A stretch of DNA of 64,000 bases from GCA-001856825 sp049965815 (GCA_049965815.1 JBMFVV010000003.1:31741-95740), one strand, 5' to 3'. Shown: positions 50,935 through 59,371, numbered from the stretch's first letter. The notes: generated by a model not told the origin, from the sequence alone. Translations and numbers: made by a program.

Positions 50935-51423
50935 ATGAAAGAAAAAACTGCAAATGAAAGCGAGGCAAGTATTTCAAGGGTGATGCTTCCCCCTGACGCA
51001 AACATAGCTGGTAACGTATTTGGTGGAACAATCCTGAAGATGATAGACGAGATTGCTGGAATTGTGGCAGTAAAACACTGCAGGAGGAACGCAGTGACGG
51101 CTAACATCGAACACATCGACTTCATCTATCCTGTTCACATCGGCGACCTCCTGGAACTGAGGGGGAGGCTGAACTTCGTCGGAAAATCATCGATGGAGGT
51201 TGGCGTTGAAGTATTTGCGGAAAAACTTGAGACAGCAGACATCAACTTTGCGGGGAGAGCCACTGTCACAATGGTAGCACTTGACGATAATGGAAAGCCT
51301 GTAGAGGTCCCAAAACTTAAACTGGAAACTGAAGAGGACAGGCAGCTCTACAAGGCAGGATTGAAGAGGTACAACGAGAGGGTCAAGAGACTGAAAGTGG
51401 CCAAGGAACTCAGGAAAAAGTAG
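50935..51423 (+). CDS. Acyl-CoA thioesterase (hotdog, YciA/ACOT-like)
   Basis: The protein of 162 residues has the hotdog core MLPPDANIAGNVFGGTILKMIDEIAGIVAVKH with the catalytic Asp in the GGTILKMID helix, then VTANIEHIDFIYPVHIGDLL and a basic C-terminal tail. I chose ATG 50935 because AGGAG ends nine bases upstream; GTG 50896 would add 13 unconserved residues. It hydrolyses acyl-CoA to free acid and CoA, balancing the beta-oxidation genes here. Confidence 0.92.
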   Translation: MKEKTANESEASISRVMLPPDANIAGNVFGGTILKMIDEIAGIVAVKHCRRNAVTANIEHIDFIYPVHIGDLLELRGRLNFVGKSSMEVGVEVFAEKLETADINFAGRATVTMVALDDNGKPVEVPKLKLETEEDRQLYKAGLKRYNERVKRLKVAKELRKK

Positions 51424-51479
51424 TCCAATTTTGCTACGATTACTGAAACGGAACATGGGTCCGTCCATCAGACTTAATT

Positions 51480-51490
51480 TTTTATATATT
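51480..51490 (+). promoter_or_regulatory. TATA box of the peroxiredoxin gene
   Basis: TTTTATATATT is centred about 25 bases before ATG 51510, one of the clearest archaeal promoters in the window and a leaderless arrangement. Confidence 0.55.
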
Positions 51491-51509
51491 AAAACCTGAT
51501 AGACCTGCC

Positions 51510-51977
51510 ATGAACGTAGGTGAAAAAGCACCAAACTTTGAATTGGTAGATACGGAATTGAAATTAGTGAAATCGTCAAGCCTGGCAGGACGCCCATCTG
51601 TTCTTGTATTTTTTCCGGGGGCATACACGTCAGTATGCACGAAGGAGTTGTGCACATTCAGGGATTCGATGGCAAACTTCAACAAGATAAACGCAGCAGT
51701 CCTTGGCATAAGCGTCGATCAGCCATTCTCCCTTGCTCAGTTCAAGAAGGACAATAACCTGAATTTCCCTCTGTTGAGCGACTTCACTGAATCTGTCAGC
51801 AGGGCATTTGGAGGCGTTCACGAGAACGCATTCAACGTGAAGGGCTTGACTGTATCGAAGAGGGCCGTCTTCGTCCTAGACAAGGAAGGAAAGGTCACTT
51901 ACAAATGGGTTAGTGAGGACCCGGGTAAGGAGCCAAACTACAAGGAAGTACAGGAAGCAGTGGCAAAACTAAGGTGA
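51510..51977 (+). CDS. Peroxiredoxin (AhpE/Bcp-like)
   Basis: The 155-residue protein has the thioredoxin-like fold with peroxidatic Cys in FFPGAYTSVCTKELCTFRD and a second Cys five residues later, as in atypical 2-Cys Bcp-like enzymes. AVLGISVDQPFSLAQFKKD and RAVFVLDKEGKVTYKWV complete the fold. It reduces peroxides with electrons from a thioredoxin-like donor. It is followed by the triosephosphate isomerase gene four bases after its stop, probably in one transcript. Confidence 0.93.
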   Translation: MNVGEKAPNFELVDTELKLVKSSSLAGRPSVLVFFPGAYTSVCTKELCTFRDSMANFNKINAAVLGISVDQPFSLAQFKKDNNLNFPLLSDFTESVSRAFGGVHENAFNVKGLTVSKRAVFVLDKEGKVTYKWVSEDPGKEPNYKEVQEAVAKLR

Positions 51978-51981
51978 GCCA

Positions 51982-52626
51982 TTGTTATTTTTTATTAATT
52001 TTAAGGCATACAACGAATCTATCGGTAAGGGTGCGGTACAGTTAATAAGGAGCATAGAGAGGAATTTATCAGATTACTCTTCCATTGTAGTGGTACTGAA
52101 CCCTCTTGATTCCATGATAGAGACGAAAATACAGAAATACGTACAGACTGCAGAACCGCTGGGGCCAGGACCATTCACTGGCCACATACCCATCGGTGTT
52201 GTCAAGAATTACGATTACTCCGGTGTAATGCTGAATCATTCGGAATTTAGGATCAGCAACGATGCGATAGGCAAATCAGTAGAAATGGCCTCAAAGTTAG
52301 GACTAAAGACGCTGGTATGTGCTGAGGGGCTTGAAAGGATAAAGGAGATCATTCCATTCAAGCCTGATTTCATCGCATATGAACCCCCAGAACTCATAGG
52401 GGGCAATGTGTCAGTATCAACAGCAAAACCTGAGATCATAGGGGAGGCAGTTGACCTGCTCAGAGGGAAGGGAATGAAGTTGATAGTTGGAGCAGGAATC
52501 AAGAACAGATCGGATGTTCGCATAAGCAAAGACCTTGGAGCAGAAGGGATACTTGTTTCTTCAGGAGTTGTTAAATCCCCGGAGCCAATCAAGGTGATTG
52601 TAGAAATGATGGAAGAGGTAGTCTGA
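51982..52626 (+). CDS. tpiA: Triosephosphate isomerase
   Basis: The 214-residue protein is the short archaeal form. The catalytic Lys is in FINFKAYN, the His in MLNHSEFR and the Glu in FIAYEPPELIG; the phosphate loop GAGIKNRSDVRISKDLGAEGILV is also present. It interconverts dihydroxyacetone phosphate and glyceraldehyde 3-phosphate. The start is TTG 51982, preceded by AAGGTGAG. The membrane protein gene begins at the base after its stop. Confidence 0.95.
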   Translation: MLFFINFKAYNESIGKGAVQLIRSIERNLSDYSSIVVVLNPLDSMIETKIQKYVQTAEPLGPGPFTGHIPIGVVKNYDYSGVMLNHSEFRISNDAIGKSVEMASKLGLKTLVCAEGLERIKEIIPFKPDFIAYEPPELIGGNVSVSTAKPEIIGEAVDLLRGKGMKLIVGAGIKNRSDVRISKDLGAEGILVSSGVVKSPEPIKVIVEMMEEVV

Positions 52627-52914
52627 ATGGAAACATTTGACAGGCGCAAATATGTGATAGCGGACGTCACCAGGGGCAGGGCAATGCTTGCATCATTTTT
52701 CGTAGCCGCATTCCTTGGATTCCTGTCGGGATTGTTTCCTTCAAGTCAGGGGTACATAGGATTTCTCTTGCTGATTGTCGTACTGTTCGCTGCAATATTT
52801 CTCATTCGCAGATCCAGGCATGAGACAAAGAAGAGCAGCGATTATCTCATTGCTTTTTTCGTATCGCTTCTGACATTCATAGCTTTCTGGATAATATCAC
52901 TGAACATCCCTTAG
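52627..52914 (+). CDS. Small membrane protein, three spans
   Basis: The 95-residue protein has hydrophobic segments at about residues 20-37, 43-60 and 72-93, with a basic RRSRHETKK loop between the last two. ATG 52627 directly follows the tpiA stop. Its last 18 bases overlap the convergent CCA-adding enzyme gene. There is no recognised family and no functional clue beyond co-transcription with tpiA. Confidence 0.6.
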   Translation: METFDRRKYVIADVTRGRAMLASFFVAAFLGFLSGLFPSSQGYIGFLLLIVVLFAAIFLIRRSRHETKKSSDYLIAFFVSLLTFIAFWIISLNIP

Positions 52915-54207
52915 ATTAGCCACCCATTTACCAAGGGATGGGGAGAGGAACCCTTTCCTGACGGATGCTGGAACAGATTCCAGATCTTCTCCAGAAATCA
53001 CTAGCATCCTGTTTTGGTTGAAATCCTTCGACAGCTTTATCTTTGGCAGAATTTCTGCAACTGCCTGTGAAATATCATCATCTTCCCTCTCACGGAGCAC
53101 GCACACCCTGTCCCCCATCATGAATGGCATTCCAAATGGGGTCCCATTCTTCCACTTCTGGAGGAACGACTGAATGTTGGTACTGGTCACAGGCGGTCCT
53201 ATATGGAGAGAAGCCTGCCCAAGTTTCACTGCCTCAGGTATCATAACGATGTATCCTCCCCTTTCGACAAACACTGAAGAATAAATTACCCTGAATCCAA
53301 CGGTTTCCAGTTCTCCCTTCAGTACTGAACTGATCCTCCTCAGGTTTGGTATCAGGACCTCCTCGTTGCACTTCTTGCACGGTATGAAGACAACAACTGC
53401 TTCTTTCGGGAGTGAATATTCCATCTTCTCTGGAAAGAAGAAATCCTTCCATTTCTCCCATGAGAAGAGGCTGGCAGCAAGAATGAATGTGGCAAGGTTT
53501 TCAATGGATACGTTAGCTGTGACATTCCTTTCTGAATCCACCGGGTCTATGATCACGAGATTTGCACCGTTGAAATCCCTGTTCCCTTCATCCAGTCTGC
53601 AGGGTATCTTCCATTGCTTCGCACTGGAGATCGCATCATCAAATGTCTTGTAACGGTATATCAGCAGTTCTGCAGCGTAACCTGAAAACCCCTGTATGGA
53701 CGATTCTGCGCCATATGAACCGATGCCCTTTAGGAATTGCTTCAGTATCCTGACTTCATCCTTCATGTCGTTCGTGAAATTCTCCTGCACGAACTTCACG
53801 TGGAACGGTGTCCTGTCAACGGCAGTCTTCAGGTCCTTTCCTGAAGATGCTTTATAACCAGGAACTATGTCTATTGAAAATGATTTCTGTGGCAGCGTAA
53901 GATATGGGTGATCAGAATATTCCTCCCTCCCTTCTGGAAATTCCTTCTTGAGAATCTTCAGCACATCGAAAGCATCAAAATCATCTGGAAAAAGCATGAA
54001 TATGTCTGCGTCAGATCCCTTGATGTCAGTGCCCTTCGCATACGAACCGCCGAGAAAAATTTCAAATTTCATTCCCTCTCTCTTGCTTATCTCAAGAAGG
54101 CGGGCTTCGACCTCTTCCACCTTCGCCAGTACCTTCTTCCTTATGAATGGTTTTTCCAGTATTGCATCGAGAATGTCGCTGCGATCGCTGGAAGTTCTGT
54201 CTGTCAT
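52897..54207 (-). CDS. cca: CCA tRNA nucleotidyltransferase (archaeal class I)
   Basis: The 436-residue enzyme has the nucleotidyltransferase signature GGSYAKGTDIKGSDADIFMLF near residue 52 with the two metal Asp residues, a third acidic strand SIDIVPGY, and the archaeal tail domains (FSGYAAELLIYRY, GPPVTSTNIQSFLQKW). It adds CCA to tRNA 3' ends; the tRNA-Arg in this window lacks encoded CCA. It overlaps the NAC gene upstream by four bases, so the two are co-translated. Confidence 0.95.
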   Translation of the reverse strand: MTDRTSSDRSDILDAILEKPFIRKKVLAKVEEVEARLLEISKREGMKFEIFLGGSYAKGTDIKGSDADIFMLFPDDFDAFDVLKILKKEFPEGREEYSDHPYLTLPQKSFSIDIVPGYKASSGKDLKTAVDRTPFHVKFVQENFTNDMKDEVRILKQFLKGIGSYGAESSIQGFSGYAAELLIYRYKTFDDAISSAKQWKIPCRLDEGNRDFNGANLVIIDPVDSERNVTANVSIENLATFILAASLFSWEKWKDFFFPEKMEYSLPKEAVVVFIPCKKCNEEVLIPNLRRISSVLKGELETVGFRVIYSSVFVERGGYIVMIPEAVKLGQASLHIGPPVTSTNIQSFLQKWKNGTPFGMPFMMGDRVCVLREREDDDISQAVAEILPKIKLSKDFNQNRMLVISGEDLESVPASVRKGFLSPSLGKWVANLRDVQ

Positions 54208-54572
54208 TTGCCAGTCATCAGGGCTATGATGGCTTCGGCGGGCTTATAGCCATTCTTCCTCAGTGCATCTATGCCCTTCTCCCTGTCAACACCCGTTTTT
54301 TGCATCACCAGATTGAGGTCATCCTCGTTAATGTCAGCGTCCTTTGATTTCGGGGCTTCTCCCACTTCACCAGTGACCTCCTGGCCACCAACGACCTGAT
54401 ATGTCCTTGTTCCCTGTATGTCAAGGATCGTCACCTGCGGCCCCTTTACAGATATCTTCTTGTCGCTGAATATGAAGTCCACCTGAACGACGCCGTCCAT
54501 CTCGCTTGATTTAATGCCTGCCTGCTGCATCATCCGCCTGATCTGTCTATCATTCACCCGTCCGCCCATCAT
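54204..54572 (-). CDS. nac: Nascent polypeptide-associated complex protein (archaeal NAC)
   Basis: The 122-residue protein has the NAC domain (RQIRRMMQQAGIKSSEMDGV, KKISVKGPQVTILDIQGTRTYQVVG) and a C-terminal UBA-like domain (EDDLNLVMQKTGVDREKG, ALRKNGYKPAEAIIALMTGK). Archaeal NAC is a homodimer that binds the ribosome exit and nascent chains. The length is normal. It is first in an operon with cca. Confidence 0.95.
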   Translation of the reverse strand: MMGGRVNDRQIRRMMQQAGIKSSEMDGVVQVDFIFSDKKISVKGPQVTILDIQGTRTYQVVGGQEVTGEVGEAPKSKDADINEDDLNLVMQKTGVDREKGIDALRKNGYKPAEAIIALMTGK

Positions 54573-54621
54573 TGCAATTATAATCGCTTATTCCGATAAT
54601 ACCTTTGCTCATTTCGCCACG

Positions 54622-54645
54622 TTTAAAAATATATAAATATAAATA
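54622..54645 (+). promoter_or_regulatory. TATA-rich promoter region of the RHH-FtsZ-like operon
   Basis: TTTAAAAATATATAAATATAAATA offers several overlapping TATA elements 80-100 bases before ATG 54725. The operon therefore has a leader of about 55-75 bases, in contrast to the leaderless neighbours. Confidence 0.4.
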
Positions 54646-54695
54646 TTACAATGAGAATTAATTTAAAGGTTAAATATTTAGAAAATGATATATGT

Positions 54696-54710
54696 CTGAC
54701 AGAAAGTCAG
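54696..54710 (+). promoter_or_regulatory. Hairpin in the leader of the RHH-FtsZ-like operon
   Basis: CTGAC-AGAAA-GTCAG is a perfect 5-base stem with a 5-base loop that ends 14 bases before ATG 54725, next to the GGAGTAGGATG ribosome binding region. It could be an operator for the RHH protein or a translation control element. Confidence 0.35.
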
Positions 54711-54724
54711 GAGTAGGATGTTAA

Positions 54725-55066
54725 ATGTCTGATCTACCAGACCAGTCTCGAATTACTGTACGTCTTTCGCTCGGTGCCGTCAACAAGATCAACGAGCTGA
54801 TAGAGGAAGGTAAGTTCAAGAATATCTCTGAGTTCATAAGAGAAGCGATAGAATCCCACCTTGACGAGCTAACCAGCACTGGTCCATCCAAGAAGATGAC
54901 ACTGAGACTTCCAAGAAATGAAGTGGAAAACATAGACGTCATAGTGAACAAGGGAATGGCAGTAGACGGAGAAGACCTGATCAGGACAGCCGTCAGGGAC
55001 TATATTAGGGACAAGATTAGAGAGCTTGAAAAGGAACAGCTATCCAGAGCTGCGAATAATGGCTGA
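54725..55066 (+). CDS. Tandem ribbon-helix-helix regulator (CdrS-like position)
   Basis: The 113-residue protein contains two RHH units: RITVRLSLGAVNKINELIEEGKFKNISEFIREAIESHL (residues 8-46) and MTLRLPRNEVENIDVIVNKGMAVDGEDLIRTAVRDYI (about 58-95). Each has the beta strand that enters the DNA groove and the following helices. In haloarchaea the RHH protein CdrS is encoded with ftsZ2 and controls cell division genes; here the gene overlaps an FtsZ-like gene by eight bases. A similar role is inferred, not shown. Confidence 0.85.
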   Translation: MSDLPDQSRITVRLSLGAVNKINELIEEGKFKNISEFIREAIESHLDELTSTGPSKKMTLRLPRNEVENIDVIVNKGMAVDGEDLIRTAVRDYIRDKIRELEKEQLSRAANNG

Positions 55067-55928
55067 CGTTAAACTTGGAAACGTAAGAATTCTAGGTGTT
55101 GGGCACCTTGGGATTGCGATAGCTTCATATTTCAACGGCGACACCCTCACGTCAGGATTGGACTACAATCCTGAGAGCGTGATAGATTGCAAGGTCGATA
55201 ACGCCCTCCAGATGAAGGAGTTCGACGGAGGGTTTGGCCCCAAGATGGCGGACTTGCTAGGAAGGGAGAGGAGCACAATTTTAGATAATTTTTCCGCAAG
55301 CCTCATATTCATAGTTGCGCAAACTGAAGGAAGATTTCAGGAGGCGGTCATTCCGCCCCTTCTCAAGATCCTGAGGTCCACTGGTGCCTTTATGGGGTTC
55401 TTTCCCATAGTGCCAATAGGGGCTGACAGGAAGAGGGAGCTGGAAAAAGTACAGAGGTTCAAGGGTGACATAGACATGCTGGAATTCGTGGATTCAGAAT
55501 ACCTGCTTTCAGATTCAAAAGATCAGAGGATACTTGACATAAACAACAGGTATTACAAGCACATTTGGCAGAAAGTTGTCAGCATAGCTAGGGTAGTTGA
55601 CAACTCAACTGCTCTTGGAATATCACTTCATGACATAAAGATGCTTACCAATCTTTATGGCCCGGTGAAGGTGTCCAGCTTCACATATCCATTCGTCAAT
55701 TTCAGCATTGCTGAAAGGGACCTGTTTGAAGAAGTGAACAAACTCCCAAGGGAGAAGATAAAGAGGATCTATATGGTACTCGAGATAGGGAGCGATGCAG
55801 ATTCAAATGATGTGATAATGTTTGTCAAGAAAGTAAAGAACAGGTTGGGAAATATAGACTTCAGGCAGGGGTTCATCCATACTCAGGGAGAATTCGGCCT
55901 GATAATTTTGAATTTTGGTTCCTTTTGA
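55059..55928 (+). CDS. Divergent FtsZ/tubulin-superfamily protein lacking the GTP signature
   Basis: ATG 55059 gives 289 residues. The whole chain follows FtsZ: VRILGVGHLGIAIASYF (nucleotide-fold start), SLIFIVAQTEGRFQEAVIPP in place of VFVTAGMGGGTGTGAAP, FMGFFPIVP in the place of VAVVTTPF, LEFVDSEYLLSD like the VIVIPNDRLL strand, HDIKMLTNLYGPVKVSSF like the FADVRAVM region, and a C-terminal domain ending EFGLIILNFGSF. The GGGTGTG tubulin signature is absent, so GTP hydrolysis is unlikely. No other family fits as well. It overlaps the tandem RHH gene and would be co-expressed. Confidence 0.68.
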   Translation: MADVKLGNVRILGVGHLGIAIASYFNGDTLTSGLDYNPESVIDCKVDNALQMKEFDGGFGPKMADLLGRERSTILDNFSASLIFIVAQTEGRFQEAVIPPLLKILRSTGAFMGFFPIVPIGADRKRELEKVQRFKGDIDMLEFVDSEYLLSDSKDQRILDINNRYYKHIWQKVVSIARVVDNSTALGISLHDIKMLTNLYGPVKVSSFTYPFVNFSIAERDLFEEVNKLPREKIKRIYMVLEIGSDADSNDVIMFVKKVKNRLGNIDFRQGFIHTQGEFGLIILNFGSF

Positions 55929-56000
55929 ATCATTCAGTTTAGCTGTGTCACACAGTGAAGGTTAATTAGTTGGGAAGTTTTTTGGACTAAGGTTCTGCGC

Positions 56001-57461
56001 ATGAGGTACCTCGCTAGGAGATATGGTGAATTCTTTGGCTTCAAGATTCCTGATGTTCTGAGCGCAGACAATCTACCATTCAAACGACAGGGTCTGGAAA
56101 CGAGAAAGGATCCCATTTTTATCAGCGGGAATGTCGTGATCATAAACCGCATAAACAAGCTGAACGCGAGGGAACTCGTCAAGACTGTTACAGAGATCAA
56201 GAGCAATTACCCGGATAAACTGACCTACCTTCCAGGTTTTGGCCTCCCGAACGATTACCCCGTTCTCTTCTATATCGGAATAGATTTGATGGATGATTCT
56301 CCGCTGAGACTGCTCGGCAATGAGAGATGCGTCAGCGAATTCGGCACATATAGTGGTGAAGGATGTCTTGAGAAAAACATGATGGAAAAGAACAGGATAC
56401 TGAACCTCATTCAACTCTCGTTGCAGAACGGGAAGTTCAGGGAACTCGTTGAAAATCACAGCTTCTCCAACTTCTCAAAAGAGGTCCTCAGGATAATGGA
56501 CATGGAATTCGATGGGTACATCGACAGGTATATGGATTATAGACCGAAGAAGATCATGGCTACAAACGTTGAAGGGATCTACAGGCCGGAGATTGTGGAT
56601 TACAGATCAAGGATTCAGGGTTTTAGACAGACAGCAGACAATCTTCTTCTCATCCCGTGCTCTGCGATAAAACCGTATTCTATGTCGAAGACGCACAGGA
56701 TACTTCATTCATTCATTGGCCCCTACTTAAGCGGAATTCAGGAGGTGATTGTCACCAGCCCACTGGGCCTCGTTCCGCGTGAGGTTGAATCATTCTTCCC
56801 GGCAATGTATTACGATATACCAGTAACTGGCCACTGGTTTGAGGAAGAGAAGAAGGTGCTGTACAATCTTTCAAGGGATTATTTCAAGGATAAGAATTAC
56901 ACTTCAGTATTCTACATCCTCCCAAAACAGGAGGGGGAGATACTGGAACTGTTTGAAGGCGCTGAGGGGATAATAGGCAATATAAACTTTGAGAATTCAG
57001 AGAAGCTTTCCAAGATTTTACACTCCCACAGAATATCCGGAAACAGGAAGAAAAAGGAGGCTGCAGAGTATTCCAACATCCTGAAATTTCTGTATGGTCT
57101 GGACATTGATCCAGAGGGACTGAGCCAGAAGAAGGAGGGGAACAGGAGATTCATTCATTTCAACAATTCTCCAATTCTAAGAAGAACAGCATCCGGGATC
57201 AGGATGATGAAGGGGCTCGGCGAAATTCTGCTGAAAGACGGAAAGAGAGTGGTTGAAACTGAGGGCATATTTAAGGGGGACAACCTTTTCATTCCTGGGA
57301 TAAGGAAAATATCTGAAGACGTGAAACCGGGGATGGAAGTTGTACTGGTGAAAGAAGGTTCTGTTGTGGGAAGGGGCATTTCTCAGGTATCCAGTTTTGA
57401 CCTTGCTTTTGAAAGGAAGGGAACTGGGGTGAGTGATGTTTCTTATTTCGACAGTGAATGA
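56001..57461 (+). CDS. Archaeosine synthase ArcS-like protein with PUA domain
   Basis: The 486-residue protein has the ArcS core LLIPCSAIKPYSMSKTHRIL near residue 216, with VIVTSPLGLVPREVESFFP following, and a C-terminal PUA domain from about residue 400 (EGIFKGDNLFIPGIRKISED, MEVVLVKEGSVVGRGISQV). ArcS acts after archaeal tRNA-guanine transglycosylase to convert preQ0 at position 15 of tRNA to archaeosine. The N-terminal 200 residues resemble the inactive transglycosylase-like part of the family. The start ATG 56001 is clear. Confidence 0.85.
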   Translation: MRYLARRYGEFFGFKIPDVLSADNLPFKRQGLETRKDPIFISGNVVIINRINKLNARELVKTVTEIKSNYPDKLTYLPGFGLPNDYPVLFYIGIDLMDDSPLRLLGNERCVSEFGTYSGEGCLEKNMMEKNRILNLIQLSLQNGKFRELVENHSFSNFSKEVLRIMDMEFDGYIDRYMDYRPKKIMATNVEGIYRPEIVDYRSRIQGFRQTADNLLLIPCSAIKPYSMSKTHRILHSFIGPYLSGIQEVIVTSPLGLVPREVESFFPAMYYDIPVTGHWFEEEKKVLYNLSRDYFKDKNYTSVFYILPKQEGEILELFEGAEGIIGNINFENSEKLSKILHSHRISGNRKKKEAAEYSNILKFLYGLDIDPEGLSQKKEGNRRFIHFNNSPILRRTASGIRMMKGLGEILLKDGKRVVETEGIFKGDNLFIPGIRKISEDVKPGMEVVLVKEGSVVGRGISQVSSFDLAFERKGTGVSDVSYFDSE

Positions 57462-57464
57462 ATA

Positions 57465-58172
57465 TTATAGCATGAAGAGCTTGTACAATTTTTCAAGCTG
57501 TTTCTGGTCATCCACCCTTTTCTTAAGATCGGACTTCAGGCGGGATCTATCATAACTGAAACGCTTCATCTCGAATGAATTGTTATCTGTGTCATATATT
57601 GCATATGATGGCTTTGGATTGCCATCCCTTGGCTGCCCTGAGGAGCCTGGGTTCACTATAAGATTGCCTGCGAAATTCAGTAGGAACTGGTAGTGCGTAT
57701 GTCCCACTAGAAAATTGCCTTGTTCCTGGGAGAAGCTCATGGGATCCTTCAGCATTTCATTTGAAACCTTCCACGGAAAGAGGTACCCGTATAGAGGGTC
57801 TGAAGGAGCCCCATGGACAAGATGGAAAGGAGAACCGTCCAGTTCTATGTCCAGTGATGTGGGAAGTGATTGCAGGAAATCCACCTCATTCTTCCCCAGG
57901 TCCTTCATGGTGATGTTCTCCCTTGTGAATACTGAAAGTTCGTGATTTTCCTGGGAGCAGAGACAATCCTTGTTGAATGCTGCAGCATAGTCGTGGTTCC
58001 CAGAAACCATGTATTTTGATATCCTTCTCACCTCGTCCACAGTTTCCAGTGGCTTGCTTCCATAATCCACAATGTCCCCGAGGAATACGGCCTCATCAAA
58101 TTTTTGATTCCTGACTATTTCGTTCAACGCATATATGTTCGCGTGTATGTCGCTGAAAATCAATACCTTCAT
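57465..58172 (-). CDS. Calcineurin-like metallophosphoesterase (YfcE/MJ0936 type)
   Basis: The 235-residue protein has the metal-binding motifs in order: FSDIHANIYALNEIV, FLGDIVDYG, VSGNHDY, LVHGAP and VGHTHYQF, then NPGSSGQPRDG. These are the dinuclear metal ligands of the family. Members act as phosphodiesterases on small molecules; the substrate cannot be told. The start ATG 58172 begins the first conserved strand. Confidence 0.92.
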   Translation of the reverse strand: MKVLIFSDIHANIYALNEIVRNQKFDEAVFLGDIVDYGSKPLETVDEVRRISKYMVSGNHDYAAAFNKDCLCSQENHELSVFTRENITMKDLGKNEVDFLQSLPTSLDIELDGSPFHLVHGAPSDPLYGYLFPWKVSNEMLKDPMSFSQEQGNFLVGHTHYQFLLNFAGNLIVNPGSSGQPRDGNPKPSYAIYDTDNNSFEMKRFSYDRSRLKSDLKKRVDDQKQLEKLYKLFML

Positions 58173-58343
58173 TGCAATGGCATCAGGTATACACTTTTAG
58201 ATTTTTTCAAAATATTTAACATACCTTCCTGAAAACTCGACCATAGTACCCAGTAGCTTCAAGGGGAGCAATAACATTTCAGCGGTCTGTGATGCAGGAA
58301 TACCGAAATTTAGAAATATCTGCAAGACCTGAATTTTTACGCC

Positions 58344-59357
58344 ATGTTTCCGTTAGTAATATTGTTCAAAAAACTGAGAAAGAAGCTGGAGGGAGCGTTC
58401 TATGGTGCCATAGCTTCAACATTCATCATAGTCATATACGGAACGATATCGGAATACTATATTGAAAATCCATTTCATGCTTCCGGAGTCCACTCTCTGT
58501 TCGAGAGCCTATGGTGGGTGGTGCAGACAATAACTACGGTAGGCTACGGGGACGTGCCGATAGTCAGTTTCTGGGGCAAGGTGAACGGAATGTTCATCAT
58601 GCTGGTGGGCATCGGGAGCTTAGGCATACTTACGGCATCTATCGGTGCCAACTTGGTAGAGATGAACTTGGCAGCGAAACTTGGTGAAAGGAGGATCAGA
58701 ATGAAGGAACATGTGATCATCTGCAACTCAGATGAGGGGTTGACAGAACTTATAGGGGAAATTAACAACAGCGGGATGGATGTTGTATTAGTCGATTTAG
58801 AAGATCCAAAACTTCAGAACGTAAATTACAGCTTTTTAAAGGGGAGATGTTCTGTAGAAAACGACCTAGACATGGCGGGTATATCCAAGTCGTCTAAGAT
58901 AGTTGTCCTCCCAGAGAAAGGTATTCACGATGCTTCCTCCATTGATGCAAAGTCAATACTCACATCCATGGTTATTAGAAAAATAAGGAACGATGCGTAC
59001 ATAGTGGTAGAGCTTCTTAAGGAAGAAAACAGGGACCACGCTCTTATGGTGGGTGTGAACGAGGTCGTAGTCAGAGGATCAATGTCGACACTCCTTCTGG
59101 CCAATGCAGTTACTTCTCCCGGAGTGAGCAAGCTCATGTATGAACTACTCAGGGGTGACAATGGACATAGAATCAGGGAATACACCCTAGATGCAAAATT
59201 TAAGGGGAAGAAATGCAGGGACGTTTACGAAGAGCTAGAGAAGGATGGAAGTGCAGTCCTGGCATTCAAGTCAGAAAAGGAACTGAAGGTTAGACCTAAA
59301 AGAGATATGACTATGAACTGGGATGCGGTAATCATGATAGAACCTAATGGAGCTTGA
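58344..59357 (+). CDS. Two-span potassium channel with RCK (TrkA) domains
   Basis: The 337-residue protein has TM1 near residues 20-36, pore helix and selectivity filter TTVGYGD at 64-70, TM2 near 80-102, then RCK-N from about 112 (HVIICNSDEGLTELIGEI) and a C-terminal RCK-C domain from about 255. The layout is that of MthK-type channels, in the membrane with a cytoplasmic gating ring. The usual glycine-rich dinucleotide loop is replaced by CNSDEG, so NAD binding is doubtful. It follows a 170-base divergent gap with no other feature. Confidence 0.93.
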   Translation: MFPLVILFKKLRKKLEGAFYGAIASTFIIVIYGTISEYYIENPFHASGVHSLFESLWWVVQTITTVGYGDVPIVSFWGKVNGMFIMLVGIGSLGILTASIGANLVEMNLAAKLGERRIRMKEHVIICNSDEGLTELIGEINNSGMDVVLVDLEDPKLQNVNYSFLKGRCSVENDLDMAGISKSSKIVVLPEKGIHDASSIDAKSILTSMVIRKIRNDAYIVVELLKEENRDHALMVGVNEVVVRGSMSTLLLANAVTSPGVSKLMYELLRGDNGHRIREYTLDAKFKGKKCRDVYEELEKDGSAVLAFKSEKELKVRPKRDMTMNWDAVIMIEPNGA

Positions 59358-59371
59358 AACATTGAATATAC

